This document shows positions 6,507 through 13,121 of a DNA stretch of 20,417 nucleotides, in pieces. Position 1 is the first letter of the stretch. Every line of letters starts with the position of its first letter. The position numbers and the translations under genes were made by a program. Below the pieces are notes generated by a model. That model did not search any database. It worked only from the letters and a program-made list of their open reading frames with translations, and was not told where the DNA came from. The stretch covers positions 1 through 20,417 of the forward strand of contig JAESUK010000112.1 of NCBI GenBank assembly GCA_016763095.1. The letters run 5' to 3'. The stretch comes from Alphaproteobacteria bacterium (GTDB taxonomy: Bacteria; Pseudomonadota; Alphaproteobacteria; Micavibrionales; Micavibrionaceae).

Positions 6507-8195
6507 TTATCTGATTTTTGATAGCCTATCATAGATAGCATCTCTATTCACAGAACGTCCTCCGCCATGAACGGCATCAATACGCAACGCTTGCTCATAA
6601 TATTCAACAGCTTTTGCTCTATTGCCTTCACGATCAAAAACAATAGCAGCATTATATGAGTGAAGAGCATTATTTGGCTCCAAGCCCATTGCAATATTAA
6701 GATATCGTCTCGCATCCAGATTATTATTCATAGAAGCATAAGTAAGTCCAATTTGAGCGGCAACACCCGCATTCCGTGGGTTAGAATTACGAATAGAGAG
6801 TAACTTCTGTAATGCCACAGCAGGGTATTGCCCCTTAACAAGCCCGAGCATATTAACTAAAGCATCCGCATTTTTAGGATGACGCTCTAACAGTTCTTCA
6901 TAAGCACTAATCGCAGCATTTTCCCGCCCCAACTTTTGAAGAGAAACAGCGCGCCCCATCAAAATAGCCTCATCACGAGGACTTCTACGGTATAAGCGAT
7001 CATAGTAATCAAATGCCGCATCATAGCGCCCAAGCTTCAATGCCCTTTTAGCCTGCATAATTTGAGATTCTATAGAATCCTTAGGCTTCATATCCGTAAC
7101 GATTAAATACTTAGAAGCAGGCTCCAGAGAAGGATTCAATACGCTTGGACCACCTTCCTGCAACGTATTTTCTTGCTGTTCAATTTGAGCAATAGAGTCA
7201 AAATAAACATCCGGTTTTTTTGCCGGATCAATATTTTGAGGTACTTGTTGTTGAAGCTCAACGATAGGCTCTACCACAGGAACAATCTGAGCAACAGTAG
7301 GCTCTATAGCAACGGGTGCATCAGCAGAGCTCGCAACAACAACGTCATCGACAGGTTCATTTACAGGTAGAATGTCATCCATCGGTGTATTAGCGACAAC
7401 AGCATCCATCGGCATATCATCAGAGGAAACATCCTCAGCAAGAACACCATCATCCATAAGCACTGGCGCAGCATCAATAACGAGCACATCATTTGCATCA
7501 GAAACCTCTGGAGCGGCGTCAATAACAAGGACATTTTCCACTGTATCATCAACAACGGCCAATACATCTGGTTGAGGAAGATCTTCAAACATCGTGTCAA
7601 CATCACCTGCGAACAATGGCGCATCATCAACGACAGAAGAAACAGTGGCATCAACATCCGCAGTAACGGATGTATTCACAACAACTTGTGGCTGAGGAAT
7701 AACCTGAGGCACAGCAGATTGGGGATTCCCAGATAACGCATAATAGCCTCCAGCTCCAGCCAAGCATAAAACAGCAAGTCCCCCGAGAACCACTTTTATG
7801 TTACCACCTGATTTTGAAGCGCTCTTACTCGCAACACTCACCGCAGCCAATTCATCGCCAAGGTCATCAAAATCATCAAAATCATCATCAGATGAATCAA
7901 AGGAATCCGTTTCAACATCAACAACAGCCTCAACAATATCCTCTTCCATATCTAAACCACCTACCCCTACAGCATCATCCAAAGAATCTACGCCAGAAAC
8001 GAGTGCTTCATCTTTTGTCTCTATGACTCCATCCTCAACGACAGGAATATCTTTTGGCTGAGAGCCTACAGGATCAGACGTTTCTTCATTTTTAAGCGAT
8101 AGATCAACGTCACCTTCAACAACGTCGACAACATCGAAATCGACAACATCATCTGTTGCATCTAACGTTAAATCTTCATTTTTTTTATCTGACAT
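6507..8195 (-). CDS. Acidic single-pass TPR protein, MshN-like
   Basis: The 562-residue protein has three regions. Residues 1-125 are extremely rich in Asp, Val and Ser, and probably cytoplasmic. A transmembrane helix lies at about 134-153 (VVLGGLAVLCLAGAGGYYAL). A long acidic Pro/Val/Asp linker (160-365) then leads to TPR repeats at about 376-540, with typical signatures such as GRYDAAFDYYDRLYRRSP, AISAYEELLERHP and AVEYYEQALRID. This layout resembles MshN of MSHA pili, where a bitopic protein presents TPRs in the periplasm. The linker holds two copies of LVIDAAP 15 residues apart. The ATG is preceded by AAGGAATACGGA. The gene is 47 bp after the ABC ATPase gene and 6 bp before the prepilin-peptidase-like gene. 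It likely scaffolds secretin or alignment subunits, but that is inferred from MSHA systems. Confidence 0.85.
   Translation of the reverse strand: MSDKKNEDLTLDATDDVVDFDVVDVVEGDVDLSLKNEETSDPVGSQPKDIPVVEDGVIETKDEALVSGVDSLDDAVGVGGLDMEEDIVEAVVDVETDSFDSSDDDFDDFDDLGDELAAVSVASKSASKSGGNIKVVLGGLAVLCLAGAGGYYALSGNPQSAVPQVIPQPQVVVNTSVTADVDATVSSVVDDAPLFAGDVDTMFEDLPQPDVLAVVDDTVENVLVIDAAPEVSDANDVLVIDAAPVLMDDGVLAEDVSSDDMPMDAVVANTPMDDILPVNEPVDDVVVASSADAPVAIEPTVAQIVPVVEPIVELQQQVPQNIDPAKKPDVYFDSIAQIEQQENTLQEGGPSVLNPSLEPASKYLIVTDMKPKDSIESQIMQAKRALKLGRYDAAFDYYDRLYRRSPRDEAILMGRAVSLQKLGRENAAISAYEELLERHPKNADALVNMLGLVKGQYPAVALQKLLSIRNSNPRNAGVAAQIGLTYASMNNNLDARRYLNIAMGLEPNNALHSYNAAIVFDREGNRAKAVEYYEQALRIDAVHGGGRSVNRDAIYDRLSKIR
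7465..7534 (-). repeat. Imperfect 25-bp direct repeat inside the TPR-protein linker
   Basis: Two 25-bp copies at 7465-7489 and 7510-7534 differ at a few bases and are offset by 45 bp. They encode the repeated peptide VLVIDAAP (residues 222-229 and 237-244). The spacing keeps the reading frame, which suggests duplication of a linker unit. Confidence 0.7.
7864..7890 (-). repeat. 9-bp tandem repeat, three units, in acidic tail coding region
   Basis: The plus strand reads TCATCAAAA twice and then TCATCATCA. On the coding strand this gives DDF repeats in the cytoplasmic acidic tail (about residues 103-111). The unit length is a multiple of three, so slippage would lengthen or shorten the tail without breaking the frame. 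Confidence 0.75.
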
Positions 8196-8242
8196 TCCGT
8201 ATTCCTTACTTAAAAATAAATTAACCTATAGCCGACATTTTT

Positions 8243-8968
8243 TTAATCACGACCAATAACCGACAAAAAAGCCTTCTCTAACGATTCTGACTTCATATCT
8301 TTTTTCAACTGTGCAGGAGCCCCAAGATATTTAACTTCTCCAGAATCAAGAACCGCTATTGTATCACAAAGCTCATCTAAATCAGACAAAATATGGCTAC
8401 TTAGAAAAACGGTTTGCCCATTTTTATTACACTCCTGCAAAACCTTTTTTACTCTCGTTCTCGCCAAGGGATCTAGCCCACTCATAGGCTCATCCAAAAC
8501 CAGCAAAGAAGCCCCCGTCAATATTGTTGCAATCAACCCTAATTTTTGCCCCATCCCTTTGGAATAGGTCTGCACACGCTTTGATAAAAAAGCTTCATCA
8601 AGAGATAACGCGCGTGCCATAGCCTCTATCTCTTCATTTTTAACAGTTTTTCCATACAACGAAGCGGAAAAACGAACAAATTCATTCCCATTCATAAACC
8701 ACGCAGGCATAAATTTTTCAGGTAAATAGGCAACATTCTTTTTTGCATCACGTGAACCTGATGGATAGCGAAACACTGATATATCACCATTTAAAGCATC
8801 CCTGAGCCCCAAAAGTGTCTTAATAAGAGTCGTCTTCCCCTCTCCATTTAAGCCAATAAATCCAAAAACTTCTCCAGACTTAACATCAAAAGAAACATCA
8901 TTGGCAACAGAATGCCCATCGTAACCAATAGACACATTTTTAAGAGATAGAGGAAGAACCGATGTCAT
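8243..8968 (-). CDS. ABC transporter ATP-binding protein within pilus operon (PilH-like context)
   Basis: The 241-residue product is a complete ABC ATPase: Walker A GLNGEGKTT at 39-47, YLPEKF in place of a classical Q-loop region (81-86), signature TYSKGMGQK at 134-142, Walker B SLLVLDEP at 154-161, D-loop SGLDP and switch His in SSHIL at 190-194. The YLPE and YSKGM variants are common in the NatA/CcmA-type exporters that pair with ABC-2 permeases. The permease at 899-1660 in the same operon is the obvious partner. AAGG lies 6 bases before the ATG. Genes on both sides belong to the pilus machine (PilP-like upstream, TPR protein downstream). In M. xanthus PilH is an ABC ATPase encoded among pil genes, so a role in pilus assembly or export of a pilus-associated factor is plausible but not shown here. 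Confidence 0.92.
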   Translation of the reverse strand: MTSVLPLSLKNVSIGYDGHSVANDVSFDVKSGEVFGFIGLNGEGKTTLIKTLLGLRDALNGDISVFRYPSGSRDAKKNVAYLPEKFMPAWFMNGNEFVRFSASLYGKTVKNEEIEAMARALSLDEAFLSKRVQTYSKGMGQKLGLIATILTGASLLVLDEPMSGLDPLARTRVKKVLQECNKNGQTVFLSSHILSDLDELCDTIAVLDSGEVKYLGAPAQLKKDMKSESLEKAFLSVIGRD

Positions 8969-9000
8969 AACAAACCTTATTTATATGCACTCATGGACAA

Positions 9001-9588
9001 CTAGCCTGGGAGGAACATTCTCGCATCTAAGTTAAACTTTTGATTTGGTCGTAAGCGTATAGGGTAAATACGGTTAGTCTGACGATCAAACCATTTTATA
9101 TCAATATATTCTTTAAAAACAGCAACATCTATAATCTCAGTCAACAAAGCATCCGGCGTAACACGTTGATTATTAATCCACACGACCCAATGCGCATCAC
9201 CTGTATATAAAATCCCGCCAAGCGATATTTCTCTTACCGCCGTTACACCATTATCACCATCAGATGATGCTGATAGTTCCGCATTTGTTGGCGTACGAGT
9301 TAAAAAGCTAGCCTTTGCAGCCTGTAGCATCCCGTGCTCCCCTGGTAAAAACAAAAGGGATGGAATACTTGGACGAAGGACAATATCACTTTGGTATGCC
9401 AAGAGCATCTCCTTACGCACAGAATCCATGATTTCTTCTTCAACAGAACGCTCCCCTACAGTCACGAGCGCTTCACCATCACCATCAGAAGGCTGTGAAA
9501 AAGCACTTAGGCCAAAAGAAGAGAGCAACGTATAAGACAAACATGTTAACAACGATATTTTGAAAACATTCTTAAAAAAAACTAACAT
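9001..9588 (-). CDS. Periplasmic PilP/MshK/GspC-like secretin-linking protein
   Basis: The 195-residue protein has an N-terminal hydrophobic signal (residues 8-29, probable cleavage after AFS, near residue 31). A charged helical region (about 45-70) comes next. A C-terminal beta-rich domain at about 118-195 contains ISLGGILYTGDAHWVVWINN and ends PIRLRPNQKFNLDARMFLPG. That last domain resembles the homology region of PilP, MshK or GspC, which touches the N-terminal domains of the secretin. Position supports this: it directly follows the PilMN-like and PilO-like genes, the order seen in pilMNOP and mshIJK. Its ATG overlaps the preceding stop in a TAATG junction. No lipobox is seen, unlike many PilP proteins. 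Assignment rests on context and fold impression more than on sequence identity. Confidence 0.7.
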   Translation of the reverse strand: MLVFFKNVFKISLLTCLSYTLLSSFGLSAFSQPSDGDGEALVTVGERSVEEEIMDSVRKEMLLAYQSDIVLRPSIPSLLFLPGEHGMLQAAKASFLTRTPTNAELSASSDGDNGVTAVREISLGGILYTGDAHWVVWINNQRVTPDALLTEIIDVAVFKEYIDIKWFDRQTNRIYPIRLRPNQKFNLDARMFLPG

Positions 9589-10214
9589 TACTGAATATCC
9601 TCCTTACTTGGCATTGTTACCCAATTCATTTGAACATTGGCCTGAACCAAGGTTGAGGGCGTTCCACCACCAATTAAACGAAGCAACGGAGCATCCAAGT
9701 TTTTTACGCGTTTAATATTTATAGATTTGAATTCAACGACCCCCGAAAACTGCTCCTGCATAAGCTTTAAAAAATAGATCACATCAAGATCATCTTGTGC
9801 ATCAATTTTTACTTCAAATGGGCTTCTCAGCACAACATGCGCCGCCTGATTAGCTTTATAGTTATCAACGATCATCCCTGCTTCCATATCCATAGAGACT
9901 TTCAAAAGCTCCGTTTTAAGTCCGAACGCATTAATCTTCTTCTTTGCAACAAGCCTATTTTGATTTTCAAAAAATCCAGACAATTCAAGCGCTGAAAACT
10001 CCTTCAACCGCTCTTTTAAAAGAGAAAAATCGTCCCGAAGCTGAACAATTTCATTATATTTTGACTGTACCGTCGCCTTAGATGCCGTTAGCTCTCCTGA
10101 CTTCAAAACTTGCTCCGGCATAACATAAAGGTATGTTCCAGCAAGAAGAAACAAGTTAATCCCAAAAACAATGGAAATAAAAATAGCACGAGATAGCCCT
10201 ATATTTTTAAGCAT
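9588..10214 (-). CDS. PilO/GspM-like inner-membrane alignment protein
   Basis: The 208-residue product has a short cytoplasmic start, a single transmembrane helix at about residues 10-31, a coiled-coil-like segment (about 40-75, with repeated KE and heptad-like hydrophobics) and a C-terminal alpha/beta domain at about 85-205. This is the layout of PilO, MshJ and GspM, which pair with PilN to connect the inner-membrane platform to the secretin. The start codon overlaps the previous stop (TAATG), and AAGGAGG lies close upstream inside the end of that gene, so it should be translated efficiently and in step with its partner. Sequence conservation in this family is low, so topology and gene order carry the call. 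Confidence 0.75.
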   Translation of the reverse strand: MLKNIGLSRAIFISIVFGINLFLLAGTYLYVMPEQVLKSGELTASKATVQSKYNEIVQLRDDFSLLKERLKEFSALELSGFFENQNRLVAKKKINAFGLKTELLKVSMDMEAGMIVDNYKANQAAHVVLRSPFEVKIDAQDDLDVIYFLKLMQEQFSGVVEFKSINIKRVKNLDAPLLRLIGGGTPSTLVQANVQMNWVTMPSKEDIQ

Positions 10215-11833
10215 TATCCACCTCCTTGCTTGATAACAATCTCTGCATCAAGATCAGCAGTAATTTTTTCTTGAGCGGTTACGCCGACTTCACTTTGCAA
10301 CTCCCCTCGATAAGATACATCCTTCAATATTCTCGTCACAACAACTTTTGCTCCGTCGAATTCTTTCTCCAAACGTTTACTAAATGCGATAACCTGATTG
10401 TTTCCTTGCACAATATCTATGGTACCAGGAAAACTAAATTCCAAGATTGTTTCGCTAGGAACAACACTATCCTCACCTTGAGGACGGGGAGCAACATAAC
10501 CATACGCATCAGGCGCAACCTCACTCTGCACCATAGAAATACTATCTAGCCTCAAGGTTCCTTTCATGGCGCGCCCAATTCTTTCAATCGTATCCAAAGG
10601 GTCCAAAAGATTCCCTGCAATCTCACTATGAACATCAAAACTACTCTGGATCAGCTTAATATTAATTCCTAAAGCCTCTTTTCTCTCAATCTCTTTATCA
10701 TAAACAAGATTAACTTGTTTCTGTCGTGCCTGAGCAACCTTCAGATTCTCCAAGGAGGAATTAAGCTCCACGATAGAATTTGCAGAATAGTACATACTCC
10801 CCACAAGCCCAAGGACAAGAATTGCTGCAACGGCAGTCGCCGTAGCTCTCGGCTGTATAATCGAATTAATCAGACCAGATTTCATAGGGGAGGAGAGAGA
10901 CGATTTCTTTGCGACCCACCCCACATGCAGCACATTTGCTATATGTTCAAGCTCATTACTTGAAGCAGATACACCAACCATTTTCATTGCACTATCCAAA
11001 GAGATCACGTGAATATCAGCATCAACTTCCATAATTTCGTCAAATATAGGCGACGATTTTTCATTCCCTATGATAACAATATTCAGAGAATCCGTATCCT
11101 TGTACCCAAAGCGTGATAAATATCCCATTGTAGAATCAAGCTCACGGCGCACCTCATCGCACCAAAGAGCCATATCAGCGTCCGTCTCAACAATTGGCGA
11201 TATCCGCGTTAACGCAAGCTGTCCATTTTTCACAACAATTTGACGAAGACCTCCACTTGCATTTTGTCCCATTAAAATAGACCACCCAGTATCGTCATCC
11301 TTCTTTTTCTTTTTACTCATAAAGCCTGATTGTTTACGGGTAATTTCCTGAACAAGCGCAGTAACAAGCCCCACCGATTCCATAGGAAGAAGAGCAACCC
11401 CCTTAAAGCTAACACCAGAATCACGAATAGCACTCGTAACAATACGAATATTACTATTATCTGGACACGCACAGAAAAGGAAATGCCCCATAACACGCCC
11501 TCCCTTTTTTCCATCAGAATCATCGGATATTTTTTGAAACGAACGAATTGGAAACTCTGGAAATGCCATAGCCAGACGTCTCTTGATAACGCTAGACGCA
11601 TCCAACGCGCCTACTTTAGGGATACGTTCTTTTCTGTAATGCTGATCAACCGTATCATTAAGTATAATGACTGATGTAAACCTCTTCTTAAGAATTTTTG
11701 TCAGAGACGCAAGAAGATCTTCTTGCTCCCAATCAAACATATCCTTCAACAGGACTGTACGTCCTGACACTTTATAGACATACAAAGCATCATCGGTTAA
11801 ATAAAGCACACCTTTTTGAGACGAAGAAAACAT
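10214..11833 (-). CDS. PilM-PilN fusion / GspL-like (MshI-type) assembly protein
   Basis: The 539-residue protein has a large cytoplasmic domain (about 1-325) that looks like the actin-like fold of PilM/GspL, with beta-rich segments such as GVLYLTDDALYVYKVSG near the start, DDTGWSILMGQNASGGLRQIVVKNG at about 180-204 (in parts), and SLNIVIIGNE at 249-258. A transmembrane helix lies at 330-350, then a coiled coil (about 353-395) and a periplasmic ferredoxin-like domain (about 410-535) as in PilN. A lysine-rich loop SKKKKKDDD sits at 173-181. It follows the platform gene by 51 bp and is coupled to the PilO-like gene. In canonical type IV pili PilM and PilN are separate; here one polypeptide spans the membrane, as in GspL of type II secretion systems. 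Confidence 0.82.
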   Translation of the reverse strand: MFSSSQKGVLYLTDDALYVYKVSGRTVLLKDMFDWEQEDLLASLTKILKKRFTSVIILNDTVDQHYRKERIPKVGALDASSVIKRRLAMAFPEFPIRSFQKISDDSDGKKGGRVMGHFLFCACPDNSNIRIVTSAIRDSGVSFKGVALLPMESVGLVTALVQEITRKQSGFMSKKKKKDDDTGWSILMGQNASGGLRQIVVKNGQLALTRISPIVETDADMALWCDEVRRELDSTMGYLSRFGYKDTDSLNIVIIGNEKSSPIFDEIMEVDADIHVISLDSAMKMVGVSASSNELEHIANVLHVGWVAKKSSLSSPMKSGLINSIIQPRATATAVAAILVLGLVGSMYYSANSIVELNSSLENLKVAQARQKQVNLVYDKEIERKEALGINIKLIQSSFDVHSEIAGNLLDPLDTIERIGRAMKGTLRLDSISMVQSEVAPDAYGYVAPRPQGEDSVVPSETILEFSFPGTIDIVQGNNQVIAFSKRLEKEFDGAKVVVTRILKDVSYRGELQSEVGVTAQEKITADLDAEIVIKQGGG

Positions 11834-11884
11834 TAAAAAAACTCTCTTTTAAAATACAACATTAGAACGCTACCAGATATTAAA

Positions 11885-13099
11885 CTACATATCTATATTT
11901 TCGAAACTTGAATAAATGGGGCCAAACACAGCAACAGCAATCCACATAATCAACCCCCCCATAATACCTGTCAAGGCAGGCTCGATCATAGTGACCAATC
12001 CATCAACCGCTTCATCAACATCTTTTGTATAAAACTCGGACACCTGTTCCAAAACGGGCGTAAGATTACCTGATTCCTCACCAATTTTAATCATACGAAT
12101 AACCAGACTAGGGAACTCACCGGAGGCATTAAAGGCTTCCGATAAAGGACTCCCAGACTTAACTTTTTCTTCCACCAAATCCAACGCCTCAATCAAAGCC
12201 ATATTGGTGACTGTTTTCTTTGCAGAAGCCAAGCACCCTAAAATATCAATCCCACTGGCAAACAAAGAGCCGAAGGTCTGAGCATATCGCGCAATACTAA
12301 TCTTACGAATAAGATTTCCTGCAATTGGAGAATTCAGAAAAATAACATCCATGCGATAATTAAACTCTTCAGAACTTCTCCTCAGAACCTTATATATGAT
12401 AAGCAATATAACGGGAGTAATCAAAACAGCCCACCACCACTCTTGAAAGAACTCGGAGGAGGAGATAAGAGCCGTCGTATAAAAAGGTATATCCATATCA
12501 AGGTTTTTAATAAACCCAACAATCTGAGGAACAACAAGTCCCATCATCACAACAACTGTCAAGATAACAACAACAAGGAGAATCATAGGGTAACGCGTGG
12601 CTTTACGTACTTTAGTTTGAAGTTCATCCACCCATTTAAGATATTTAATAAGCTGCATAAAAGCAGACCCCAAATCCCCAGTATCCTCACCCGCCTTAAC
12701 CAGGGATACATACAGATTTGTAAACGTTTTAGGGTGTTGAGCAAACGCCTCAGAAAGAGATCCGCCTTCTGACACCTCTCGATAAATTTCAGATAATATA
12801 TCCCTCAACTTATCACTATCTGTTGTGTCACGAATATCAGCCAAAGAATCTAACAGTGGCACACCAGCACTTTGCAACTGCTCTAAATGCATAAACAATT
12901 GGATTAAGTCACGAACTTTAATCCCCCTTCCTCCCATAAGAGGAGTGCCTTTTTGCTTAACTTCAGAACACTGAATTAACTCAAGCCCAACAGTTTGTAA
13001 TTGTTGGTGCAAATTAGCCTCATTCACAGCAGAGATCATCCCTTTAATTTGACGACCTTTGGCATTGATTGCGCGGTATCTATATTGATTCATTGCCAT
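11885..13099 (-). CDS. pilC: Inner-membrane platform protein PilC/GspF family
   Basis: The 404-residue protein has two GspF-type cytoplasmic domains. The first includes LIQLFMHLEQLQSAGVPLLDSL (residues 65-86, in parts), SEGGSLSEAFAQHP and LVKAGEDTGDLGSAF. The second repeats the pattern with ARYAQTFGSLFASGIDIL, KSGSPLSEAFNASGEFP and MIKIGEESGNLTPVLEQ. Three membrane segments lie at about 172-195, 220-240 and 372-395. Length and layout match PilC, MshG and GspF. The platform couples the cytoplasmic motor to pilin polymerisation. It is the second gene of the run, 22 bp after the assembly ATPase. GAGGA lies 10 bases before the ATG at 13099; an in-frame ATG two codons later is also possible. Confidence 0.95.
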   Translation of the reverse strand: MAMNQYRYRAINAKGRQIKGMISAVNEANLHQQLQTVGLELIQCSEVKQKGTPLMGGRGIKVRDLIQLFMHLEQLQSAGVPLLDSLADIRDTTDSDKLRDILSEIYREVSEGGSLSEAFAQHPKTFTNLYVSLVKAGEDTGDLGSAFMQLIKYLKWVDELQTKVRKATRYPMILLVVVILTVVVMMGLVVPQIVGFIKNLDMDIPFYTTALISSSEFFQEWWWAVLITPVILLIIYKVLRRSSEEFNYRMDVIFLNSPIAGNLIRKISIARYAQTFGSLFASGIDILGCLASAKKTVTNMALIEALDLVEEKVKSGSPLSEAFNASGEFPSLVIRMIKIGEESGNLTPVLEQVSEFYTKDVDEAVDGLVTMIEPALTGIMGGLIMWIAVAVFGPIYSSFENIDM

Positions 13100-13121
13100 T
13101 TATTTTTATTCCTCAAACACT

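Noticed and set aside
7372..8061. Ser/Thr-rich open frames on the plus strand over the acidic TPR-protein gene
   Set aside because: They arise because repeated Asp/Val codons read as Ser/Thr on the other strand. They have no ribosome site and no separate composition signal.
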